Source: Streptomyces rimosus
Lineage (GTDB): Bacteria; Actinomycetota; Actinomycetes; Streptomycetales; Streptomycetaceae
Assembly: GCF_008704655.1 (NCBI RefSeq)
Contig: NZ_CP023688.1
Location: 4,936,001 to 5,000,000 of the forward strand
Length of the DNA stretch: 64,000 bases
Direction of reading: 5' to 3'
Below the pieces are notes generated by a model. It was not told the origin of the DNA, made no database searches, and worked only from the letters and a program-made list of their open reading frames with translations. Of this stretch, positions 52,646 through 60,665 are shown piece by piece; within the stretch, counting starts at the first letter, position 1, and each line of letters opens with the position of its first letter. Made by a program: the position numbers and the translations under genes.

Positions 52646-54727
52646 ATGCGCTGGTTGGTGGGGTGGAGCAGTACCGCCACGGGAGCGGTCCCCACCGAGG
52701 AGGCCCGCACGCTCGTCCCCGTGGGCGCGCAGCTTTTGTGGGGCGACCCCGACCCGCTGTGGGCGGTCGGCGACTGGCGCCCCGACGAGGTGCGCGTGGT
52801 CCAGGCCGACGCGCAGACCCGGCTTGCCGTCTTCGGGGTCTGCGGCGCCACCGACGACCAGCTGCGCGTCGGCCTCTTCGCGGCCCGTGGTGGCGCGCTG
52901 CGCCACCTCACCGCCTGGCCCGGCAGCTACACGGCCGTCGTCCAGGTCGGCCGGCGCGTGACGGTCACCGGCGACCTGGCGGGCGCCCGGCCGGTCTTCC
53001 ACACCCCGTGGGCGGGCGGTACGGCGTACGCCACCGCCGCCCTCCCGCTCGCCGACCTCATCGAGGCGGGCCTCGACATCGGGCATCTGGCCGCGCTGCT
53101 GGCCTGCCCGGACGCGCCCGAGGCGCTGGGCGCGGGCACGCCGTACGAGGGCGTACGGCGGGTACCGCCCGGCCACGCGCTCGTCCTGCGCGGCGGCAGC
53201 AGCGACATCACCTCGTACGAACCGACGGCCTCGCTGGCGGTGGCGGCGCCCCAACTGCCGCCCGAGCAGGCCGTCGACGGGGTGCGGGACGCGCTGATCG
53301 AGGCCGTACGGGCGCGGCTGACCGGGGTCCGGCACGCCCCGGACCCGGACGGGCCGGGCGGGCTGGACCCGGGCCCGGTGCCGGGCATGGGGCCGGCCGA
53401 GCGGCGGGCCGCGCGCGGCGCCCCGGCCCCCGGCGTCGGCGCCGACCTTTCCGGAGGGAGTGCTTCCGCCACTCTGGCGCTGCTCGCGGCCGGGCTGCCG
53501 GGGGTGCCGGGCACGGTCAACGGGCGCGGTGAGCGCCTGCTGGCCGTCACGTTCAACGACCGCGCCACCCACGGAGGACAGTCGTACCGCGAAGCCGAAT
53601 TGGAGCGCGCCCGGAGTATGGCCGCCAATCCGCGCCTCCGTCATGTGGTCGTCGCGGCGGGCGAGGAAGCCCTCCCGTATGCGGACCTGGAAAACGGGCC
53701 GCTCACGGATGAGCCGGGCCCGTCGCTGATCACCGCCGGTCGCCATCGGCGGCGCCTGCTGGCGGGGAGCGCGGATCACTTCGTGGGCGCCGGCGCGCGG
53801 CAGGTCCTGGACGCGCACCCCGCGCGCCTGGCCGACCTGCTCATGGACCGCCGCAGGCGCCACCTGCTGCGGCCGGTCACGGCGCTGGCCAGGGCCGACG
53901 GGCCGCTGTCGCAGTCCGCCCTGGTCCCGTTCACCGTCTACCGCGCGGCCCGGAAGCTGGCCCGTACGCCCTACGCGGCGGGGATCGCCGAGACGGCGAC
54001 GCGCCTGAGAGAGCGGCAGTTTTCCGACGAGGCGGCGGTCGGCGGAGCGGTGGACGCCTCGCTGGCGGCGCTCTCCTGGTGCCGGCCCGGGCCCGCGGCG
54101 CGGTGGCTGACGGGGGAGGCACTGGCCGAAGTATCGGTTCGCCTCACGTCCGCGGCCGACCGGTCGCCCGCCGTGGGGCGGCCCGGGGAGCGCCGGGCGC
54201 GCGCCGCGCTGGCCCGGCACGCCGCCGACCACCGGATCTTCGAACAGGCCGCCGAGGTACGGAACCAGCGGCTGCACGCGCCCTTCCTGGACAACCAGGT
54301 GGTGCTGGCCTGCCGCGCGCTCCCGGACACGCTCCGCGTGCAGCCGGGGGCGCGGGCGGCCGTGCTGCGCGCCGTCCTGTCGGGCGCGGGCGTCCGCGAC
54401 CTGCCGCCCGGCTGGGGTGCCACCTCGCACCTCACGCACGCCGCGGCCGTACGGGCGGGCCTGCGCACCTCGATCGGCGACGTGGTCGGCCTCTTCGACA
54501 CCCCGCTGCTCGCCGACGCGGGCCTGGTCGAGGCGCGCGTCGTACGCAAGGCCCTGCGCGCGGCGGCCGAAGGCGCCCCGCTGCCCCTGGACGGCCTCGC
54601 CGAACTCGTCTCCACCGAGCTGTGGCTCCGCCGCCTGCTCGCCCGGCGCGGCACCTGCTGGACCGGCACGGCCGCGCCCCGGCGGCGCGCGGTGGCGGGC
54701 GGGGTGACGCCCCGGCCGAGTCTTTGA
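52646..54727 (+). CDS. asparagine-synthase-like protein with degenerate motifs
   Basis: A 693-aa protein of the asparagine synthetase/lasso-cyclase fold. The N-terminal glutaminase-like half begins MRWLVGW, without the Cys needed for glutamine hydrolysis. The C-terminal synthetase half has GADLSGGSASATLALLAAGL where active enzymes read SGGxDS, so the PPi-loop Asp appears lost. Later blocks (FLDNQVVLACRALPD) are conserved. Function is unknown. The ATG at 52646 has GGAGG 5 nt upstream. It is convergent with the ECF sigma gene with only 16 nt between. Confidence 0.82.
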   Translation: MRWLVGWSSTATGAVPTEEARTLVPVGAQLLWGDPDPLWAVGDWRPDEVRVVQADAQTRLAVFGVCGATDDQLRVGLFAARGGALRHLTAWPGSYTAVVQVGRRVTVTGDLAGARPVFHTPWAGGTAYATAALPLADLIEAGLDIGHLAALLACPDAPEALGAGTPYEGVRRVPPGHALVLRGGSSDITSYEPTASLAVAAPQLPPEQAVDGVRDALIEAVRARLTGVRHAPDPDGPGGLDPGPVPGMGPAERRAARGAPAPGVGADLSGGSASATLALLAAGLPGVPGTVNGRGERLLAVTFNDRATHGGQSYREAELERARSMAANPRLRHVVVAAGEEALPYADLENGPLTDEPGPSLITAGRHRRRLLAGSADHFVGAGARQVLDAHPARLADLLMDRRRRHLLRPVTALARADGPLSQSALVPFTVYRAARKLARTPYAAGIAETATRLRERQFSDEAAVGGAVDASLAALSWCRPGPAARWLTGEALAEVSVRLTSAADRSPAVGRPGERRARAALARHAADHRIFEQAAEVRNQRLHAPFLDNQVVLACRALPDTLRVQPGARAAVLRAVLSGAGVRDLPPGWGATSHLTHAAAVRAGLRTSIGDVVGLFDTPLLADAGLVEARVVRKALRAAAEGAPLPLDGLAELVSTELWLRRLLARRGTCWTGTAAPRRRAVAGGVTPRPSL

Positions 54728-54743
54728 GAAGCCGCCGGGCAGG

Positions 54744-56984
54744 TCACTTGCACGTGATCTGCGACTGCGCCCAGTCACCCAGGAACATCACGGTGTTGGG
54801 CGAGGCGGGCTCGACGACCAGCCGCACCGTCTTGTGGCCGGTCAGCGGCACGTGCACGGGGACGGCCGGCCGGCCGCCGCGCATCACTCCCGACCGCCAG
54901 AGCCGCTGGCCGTCCGCGTACACGGAAAAGCGCAGCACACCCAGGCCGAGCCCCAGATCGTCCACGCCCGCGTAGGCGTCGTACGCCGTGCACTGCCGGT
55001 GCAGATCGATGGTCACGGAGGACGGCGCGTGCACGGTCACGCCGTGCCGGTACTTCTTGCCGCCGACGCGCAGCCCCTGCCGCTGCCACAGCCAGCTGCT
55101 GTCCGCCATGCGCACCTCGGGCTTCGTGCCGTCGCCCACGAGGTCCCACGTCAACTCGTTGATCTGGTACGGAGACGGGGCGGGTGCCGGCGGGGTCGGG
55201 GTCGGCCTCGGCCGCGGTGGGTGCGTGGGCGGCCGGGACGGCGGGGCCGACTGCGGCGGCTCGGGCGCCGGTGCGGGCGAGGACTGCGACGGGGACGGGG
55301 AGGGGGTCGGTGTGGGGCGGGGCGTGGACGAAGCGCCGGGGGTCGGCTTCGAGTACGAGGTGGCGGGCGTCGGGGTCGGTTGCTCCGGCGTGCGCTCCGG
55401 CGGCTGTGACGCGGACGGTTGCGGAGCGAGTGAGGCCGCCCCCGGCTGCTTGGCCTGCGTACGCGGCTCGGGCTGCGAATCGCCGATCAGCGCCAGCGCG
55501 AGCGCGGCGCCCGCCACGATCAACACCCCCGCACCGATCGCCACCTTCGCGGGCGCCCCGAGCCCCTCACCCACCGCGGCACCGACCCCACCCGCACCAC
55601 CGGCCCCGCCGGCACCCGCCCCGGCAGCTCCACCGGCTCCCGCAGCTCCTCCCGCTCCCGCGGCAGCACCCGCCCCACCGGCCCCGGCACTCGCCCCCAC
55701 CCCACCGGCCGCCGCGGCCGCACCGGCCCCCGCCACCGCGCCCGCCCCACCGAGCCCCACCACCGCCGCGGCCCCCTTGACCGCGTATCCGGCGGCGAAC
55801 CAGCCGATGACCGCGACGGGCAGCACGAGGCGGATGTGCTCGTTGACGTCCGCGACCTCCAGGGCCGCCGTACGGCAACGGGCACAGTCCTCCAGGTGCT
55901 TGCGCAGCCCGCGCTCGGCCCGCATCCGCAGCCCGCCGCGGGCGTACGCGCCGAGCCGGTCGGCGTACCGCGCGCAGTCGCCCTCAGAAGTCAGCGCGCG
56001 GTTGACGTGCGCCTGAAGGTACGCCTGCTTCAGACCCTCGCGGGCGCGGTGGGCCAGTACGGCGGTGGCGTTCGCCGACAGGCCGAGCAGCGGCGCGACC
56101 TCGCTCGGCGACTCGTCCTCGATCGTGGTGTGCCACAGCACGGTCTGGTAGTGCTCCGGCAGGCTGCGGAACGCCCGTACGGCCATGGTCTGCTCGGCGT
56201 CGTGCATGGCGCGCACGTCCGCGCCGAGGTCGAGTGTGTCGTCGTCCAGCGACGCACCGGCCGCCGACACCGCGAACACCGCGAAGTCCTCGACCAGGTG
56301 CTCGCGCTTCGCCGTCCTTCCCCAGGTGGCGGCCACCCGGCGGACGGTGGTCAGCAGGTAGGCGCGTACGGCCGTGTCCGGGCCGGCGCCGCCGCGCACC
56401 GCCTGGAGGGTGCGGGCGAAGACCTCGCCGGTCAGGTCGTCGGCGGTGTGGGCGTCGCGGCAGCAGGTGCGCGCGTAGCGCCGGACCGCGCCGGCGTGAC
56501 GGCGGTACAACTCCTCGTACGCGCTGTCGTCGCCGCCGCGCATGAGGGCGACCAGCTCGCTGTCCGAGGGCAGCGGGCCGGGCGGCTCGGCGGCGGTGTC
56601 CGGGGACTGCGGGGGAGGCGCGGCCGCTTCGGCAGGGCGCGGCGCCTCTTTGCGGCCCGGTTTACGGTGGGCGCCCCGGCCCTTCGCTCCCCGCGCGCCC
56701 TCCGGCTCGCCCGCTCCGGGCTTCGAGCCGTCCGCGGTACGGCCGTACGGGCCGCCAGCCGCGCGGTCGGCGCGCTCACGCTGTGCAGGAACGCTTCGTT
56801 CGGCCGGTCCGGGGCGGTGGTCGTCCGCGGCCCGGTCGTGGCGGTCGTGCTCGTCGCCCTCGGCATGCGCCCCGTAGGGACGTTTCTGCCCGGGGACTTG
56901 AGAGGCCCGTGATCCGGCGGCTGCGCCGGCGCCGGCCGGACCGGCCTCGCCGTCGCGCCGTTCGTTCCGCCCGTCCACACCCAT
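54744..56984 (-). CDS. membrane-tethered ECF sigma factor with zinc finger and NPCBM domain
   Basis: A 746-aa protein. After a ~140-residue disordered start, sigma region 2 (ELVALMRGGDDSAYEELYRR) and region 4 (RSLPEHYQTVLWHTTIEDES) form an ECF core. Next is a zinc-finger anti-sigma-like motif KHLEDCARCRT (HxxxCxxC), a hydrophobic segment (LPVAVIGWFAAGYAVKGAAA), Gly/Ala-rich and Pro-rich linkers, and a C-terminal NPCBM carbohydrate-binding domain (RHGVTVHAPSSVTIDLHRQC). It matches the large ECF class with C-terminal extension; the S. coelicolor counterpart (SCO4117, from memory) is a pleiotropic regulator. The ATG at 56984 follows GGGGG; a GTG at 57011 is the alternative. Confidence 0.9.
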   Translation of the reverse strand: MGVDGRNERRDGEAGPAGAGAAAGSRASQVPGQKRPYGAHAEGDEHDRHDRAADDHRPGPAERSVPAQRERADRAAGGPYGRTADGSKPGAGEPEGARGAKGRGAHRKPGRKEAPRPAEAAAPPPQSPDTAAEPPGPLPSDSELVALMRGGDDSAYEELYRRHAGAVRRYARTCCRDAHTADDLTGEVFARTLQAVRGGAGPDTAVRAYLLTTVRRVAATWGRTAKREHLVEDFAVFAVSAAGASLDDDTLDLGADVRAMHDAEQTMAVRAFRSLPEHYQTVLWHTTIEDESPSEVAPLLGLSANATAVLAHRAREGLKQAYLQAHVNRALTSEGDCARYADRLGAYARGGLRMRAERGLRKHLEDCARCRTAALEVADVNEHIRLVLPVAVIGWFAAGYAVKGAAAVVGLGGAGAVAGAGAAAAAGGVGASAGAGGAGAAAGAGGAAGAGGAAGAGAGGAGGAGGVGAAVGEGLGAPAKVAIGAGVLIVAGAALALALIGDSQPEPRTQAKQPGAASLAPQPSASQPPERTPEQPTPTPATSYSKPTPGASSTPRPTPTPSPSPSQSSPAPAPEPPQSAPPSRPPTHPPRPRPTPTPPAPAPSPYQINELTWDLVGDGTKPEVRMADSSWLWQRQGLRVGGKKYRHGVTVHAPSSVTIDLHRQCTAYDAYAGVDDLGLGLGVLRFSVYADGQRLWRSGVMRGGRPAVPVHVPLTGHKTVRLVVEPASPNTVMFLGDWAQSQITCK

Positions 56985-57012
56985 CGCCGAGGCCCCCGAA
57001 CACGCCGTCACT

Positions 57013-57128
57013 GCGGTAATACCGCGTCAGCGTGCCATACAGCGGCCCGTGGCTCGTCCGGTGAGCACACCAACCACTCGTCCGGGGCGAGTTCCCCACC
57101 GCGAGCACTGAAGGTCACTCGTCCGGGG
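57013..57128 (-). promoter_or_regulatory. repeat-rich upstream region of the ECF gene
   Basis: A perfect GCGGTA-A-TACCGC palindrome at 57013-57025 adjoins the upstream start candidate. The word CTCGTCCGG occurs three times (57053-57061, 57077-57085, 57118-57126), the last two within identical CACTCGTCCGGGG 13-mers 41 bp apart. These are likely regulatory sites. The remaining bases to 57310 hold no gene. Confidence 0.55.
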
Positions 57129-57310
57129 AATACTTCTTCGGCCCGTACCCGACCGATGCGTTTCGGACGTGACCGGCTCCGATTCGGACCCGACCGGTTC
57201 GGCCCGTGCCCGATGGGCGGATGATCAACGTGCCCGGCCGTACGGCCCGGTCGGCCACCGCGTGCTCATGTGGCTGACCGGACCGTTTTCACCCGGATGA
57301 ACGTCTCGCC

Positions 57311-58297
57311 TCACCCTGCGGGGCGCGAGCGCAGCCCCTCCAGAAGGATCTCCAGCAGGCGGGCCGAGGCGGCCTGCTGCTGGGCCGGGTCCGGCAGGGA
57401 CGGCGCGCCCGTGGCGATGACGAGCAGTACGTCGGCGACCGTCACGTCCGCCCGCAGCTCGCCCGCCGCGCGGGCCCGTTCGACGAGCTGCCCGACGACC
57501 TCCAGCAGCGCCTGGGCGCCGCCGTCCGCCGCGGTCCCGCCGGACGGAGCGGCCGGTGCCTCCAGCGTGCTGGTGGCGGCCGCGCCGCGCGTGGAGACGC
57601 CGTTCGCAGCGGCGCTCGTGATCCCGTTGGGGACCGTCGCCGGAGCGTCCGAGGACTCGGCCTCGGGCGCGCCGCGCTGCGCGACCACGCGGAACTCCGC
57701 GGACGCGCCCGACGGAAGGTCCGCCGGCACCGCTGCCCCGTCGCCCGGGGCCGCCGCGCCGGTACCGCCGTCGGCGTGGACACCCGGCCGGCCGTCCGAT
57801 CCGTACGCCGAACGCTGCTGCGGCACCCGCGGCTCACCGGCCTCGGGTCCGCCGGACGCGTCCGTGCTCACCCGCAATATGCTCGGCGGCAGCAGCCGGC
57901 CCGCGCCGGAGGCGACGGAGGTCCGCAGGAAGCGCGACAGCGCCGACCACGGGTCGTCCTCCTGGCCGAGGGCCGTACGCGCCTGTTCGGTCAGCCGCGA
58001 GGTCTCCTCCTCGGCTATTCGCCTGACCAGTACGTCCTTGCTCGGGAAGCGCCGGTAGACGGTCCCCACCCCGACGCGGGCGCGCCGCGCCACGTCCTCC
58101 ATGGGCGCGCCGTACCCCAGCTCGCCGAAGACCTCGCGCGCGGCGCGCAGGACGTGTTCGAGATTGCGCTGCGCGTCGACGCGCAGCGGTGTGCTCCGGC
58201 CGCCGGCTGCGGAGTGCGTGGTGCCGTTACCCCTGGTCTCGGAAGTGGGTGCGGCGGCAGATACGGCAGTCGGCCATTGAGAGCCCTGAATGTGCAT
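57311..58297 (-). CDS. atrA: AtrA-type TetR regulator
   Basis: A 328-aa TetR-family protein. The HTH lies at about residues 40-90 (VLRAAREVFGELGYGAPMED, VGVGTVYRRFPSKDVLVRR). A ligand-binding helical region follows, interrupted by a ~100-residue low-complexity Ala/Gly/Pro insertion. AtrA activates actII-ORF4 and other antibiotic and sugar-uptake genes in Streptomyces; the identification rests on the sequence and on its position beside an NDH-2 gene, the order I recall for S. coelicolor. The ATG at 58297 has GGGGGA 6 nt upstream. It diverges from ndh. Confidence 0.87.
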   Translation of the reverse strand: MHIQGSQWPTAVSAAAPTSETRGNGTTHSAAGGRSTPLRVDAQRNLEHVLRAAREVFGELGYGAPMEDVARRARVGVGTVYRRFPSKDVLVRRIAEEETSRLTEQARTALGQEDDPWSALSRFLRTSVASGAGRLLPPSILRVSTDASGGPEAGEPRVPQQRSAYGSDGRPGVHADGGTGAAAPGDGAAVPADLPSGASAEFRVVAQRGAPEAESSDAPATVPNGITSAAANGVSTRGAAATSTLEAPAAPSGGTAADGGAQALLEVVGQLVERARAAGELRADVTVADVLLVIATGAPSLPDPAQQQAASARLLEILLEGLRSRPAG

Positions 58298-58738
58298 AGA
58301 TGATCCCCCGGTAATGACGTCTCCCCCCGGAGACTCCCCGCCCTGACTGCTGGGGTGACGACGTGACGACGAGAGGTTGCACCCCAACGAGGTACGAACA
58401 TAGTTGAGCCCAGGTCAAGAATGAAGGGGGCAGTTCCGCACAGTCCGTGCACCGATCGGAGTACGGACCCGATCCGCCCCGATTCCGCACCCTCGCACCG
58501 TCCGCCACCCGCCACCTGACCTGCGCTCCTGCGAAGGACGGCGCGGAATCCGGGGCTCCGGGCGACCGCACGGAACCGGTCATACATTTCGCCGAGGCTG
58601 TGGACAAAGTCCGGCCGCCGGTGCGTCATGGAACAGTGCTGTGTTCTTCCGGGAACACAGTGTCTGGTGGTGGCAAGCCGGTCGGCCGGCGGAGGCAACC
58701 CGCGCGGCCGGCCTTTCGATGTCGCGAGGAGAACCTCT
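58298..58738. promoter_or_regulatory. atrA-ndh divergent promoter region
   Basis: No gene is supported. A perfect 8-bp inverted repeat, CTGTGTTC (58639-58646) and GAACACAG (58653-58660), with a 6-nt spacer, lies 80 bp before ndh. It is a candidate operator for AtrA or for another regulator of ndh. Confidence 0.55.
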
Positions 58739-60112
58739 GTGAAGGAACCGGCGCGCATTCTCGTTGTCGGCGGTGGCTACGTGGGGATGTACACGGCCCT
58801 GTGCCTCCAGCGGAAACTGAGGCAGGAACTTCGGCGGGCCGCCGTCGAGGTGGTCGTGGTGGACCCCGATCCGTACATGACTTATCAGCCGTTCCTGCCG
58901 GAGGCCGCGGCCGGCTCCATTTCGCCCCGGCACGTCGTCGTACCGCTGCGCCGGGTGCTGCCGCACTGCAAGGTCGTCGTCGGCGAGGTGATTGCGCTCG
59001 ACCACAGCGCGCGCTGCGCCACGGTCGAGACACCGGCCACCAAGGAGGACGGCACGGGCGGTCTCCAACTGCCCTACGACGAACTGGTGCTGGCGCCCGG
59101 TTCGGTGTCCCGGACGCTTCCGGTGCCGGGCCTGGCCGAGGGCGGTATCGGATTCAAGACCGTCGAAGAGGCCATCGGCCTGCGCAACCACGTCCTGGAG
59201 CAGTTGGACATCGCTTCCTCCACCCGCGACCCCGCGATCCGCGACGCCGCCCTGACTTTTGTCTTCGTCGGCGGCGGCTACGCGGGCGTGGAGGCTCTCG
59301 CGGAGCTGGAGGACATGGCGCGTTATGCCGCCCGCTACTACCACAACGTCGAGCCCGCGGACATGAAATGGATTCTGGTCGAGGCGACCGGCCGCATCCT
59401 GCCCGAGGTGGGTCCGGTGATGGGGCAGTACGCGGTACGGGAGCTGCGCGCCCGCAATATCGACGTACGGCTGGAGACGCGGCTGGAGTCGTACGAGAAA
59501 CGTGTCGCCGTCCTGAGTGACGGGGCGCGCTTTCCGGCCCGCACGCTCGTGTGGACCGCGGGCGTCAAACCGCACCCGATCATCGCCGCGTCCGGCCTGC
59601 CGCGCACCGAACGCGGACGGCTCAGGTGTACCGCCGCCCTCCGGATCGAGGGCGTCGAACACGCCTGGTCGGCGGGCGACGCGGCGGCGGTGCCGGACCT
59701 GACGGCGGAGGGGCCGGCCAAGCCGGACGAGCCGCGCAGGGAGTGCGCGCCCAACGCCCAGCACGCCGTGCGGCAGGCGCGGGTGCTGGCCGACAACGTC
59801 GCGGCGGTGCTGCGCGGTGAGCCGGTTGTGGACTACGCGCACAAGTACGCCGGGTCGGTCGCCTCGCTCGGGCTGCACAAGGGAGTCGCGCACGTCTACG
59901 GGCGGCAGCTGAAGGGATATCCGGCGTGGTTCATGCACCGCGTGTACCACCTGAGCCGGGTGCCGACCTTCAACCGGAAGGCGCGGGTGCTCGCCGAGTG
60001 GACGCTCGCCGGACTGTTCAAGCGGGAAATCGTTTCTCTGGGCTCACTGGAACATCCGCGCGCCGAGTTCGAGCTCGCGGCGGGCACCGGGCGGCACCAC
60101 GAAGCGAGCTGA
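58739..60112 (+). CDS. ndh: type II NADH dehydrogenase
   Basis: A 457-aa FAD-containing, non-proton-pumping NADH:quinone oxidoreductase. The FAD-binding fold is ILVVGGGYVGMYTALCLQ, the quinone-side block DPDPYMTYQPFLPEAAAG, the NADH fold TFVFVGGGYAGVEALAELED, and the second FAD block HAWSAGDAAAVPD. A C-terminal amphipathic helix anchors it to the membrane. The GTG at 58739 has GAGGAG 7 nt upstream; the longer frame starting ATG 58628 overlaps the inverted repeat and is rejected. Adjacent to atrA. Confidence 0.93.
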   Translation: MKEPARILVVGGGYVGMYTALCLQRKLRQELRRAAVEVVVVDPDPYMTYQPFLPEAAAGSISPRHVVVPLRRVLPHCKVVVGEVIALDHSARCATVETPATKEDGTGGLQLPYDELVLAPGSVSRTLPVPGLAEGGIGFKTVEEAIGLRNHVLEQLDIASSTRDPAIRDAALTFVFVGGGYAGVEALAELEDMARYAARYYHNVEPADMKWILVEATGRILPEVGPVMGQYAVRELRARNIDVRLETRLESYEKRVAVLSDGARFPARTLVWTAGVKPHPIIAASGLPRTERGRLRCTAALRIEGVEHAWSAGDAAAVPDLTAEGPAKPDEPRRECAPNAQHAVRQARVLADNVAAVLRGEPVVDYAHKYAGSVASLGLHKGVAHVYGRQLKGYPAWFMHRVYHLSRVPTFNRKARVLAEWTLAGLFKREIVSLGSLEHPRAEFELAAGTGRHHEAS

Positions 60113-60665
60113 CGGCGCGTCGGGAGCGGCCGCCGGGCGTGCCGGGTCGCGTGCGCGCCGCCGGACGGCCGGTCGCGCCGCCATCTGTACGGGCCGCACG
60201 GGCCGGTCCTACGACCCGCCGTTCCCATTTCCCGTTCGTACGACGCGCCGAAGCCGGATCACCCGGTCGTACGACCTCCCGGCCCGGTCAACGCGGTGCG
60301 CGCCGGTGCCCGCACCGCCTGCCGGACCCCCTCCCGTACGGGGCCGCGGCGGGCGGACGGCGGGGTCCCGACCCGCCCGGCACCCGGAGCCAGGAACTCC
60401 ACCTGGCGCCTCCGGCGTCTGACGGATGTCAGTCCGGTCGGCCACACTGGACGTGTGACCATGGGTGGGCTCGTATTCGCGAAGAGTGACAATCACGAGG
60501 ATTCTGGACGTTTGCTGCAATCCGTCAGAGGGCGCCGCGGGTGCCCCCAGCCGACACCGCTCCCCGCGTCCGCCGGGTGGGGCTCCCACCGGCGCGGCCG
60601 CGGACGGTCCCCCCGAATCGACGGCCCGATCCCGCGCGACGACGCGAAGTAAGAGGTACACCTCC
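60113..60665 (+). promoter_or_regulatory. upstream region of the SpoIIE gene with three phased palindromes
   Basis: Three copies of a GGTCGTACGACC-like palindrome lie at 60205-60216, 60234-60245 and 60265-60276, spaced 29 and 31 bp. The last is perfect; the others differ at one or two bases. At three helical turns they face the same side of the DNA. The remaining bases to 60665 contain no supported gene. Confidence 0.6.

Noticed and set aside
58628..58738. ATG at 58628 as the ndh start
   Set aside because: The extra 37 codons overlap the inverted repeat, have no similarity to NDH-2 proteins, and lack a ribosome site; the GTG at 58739 has GAGGAG.
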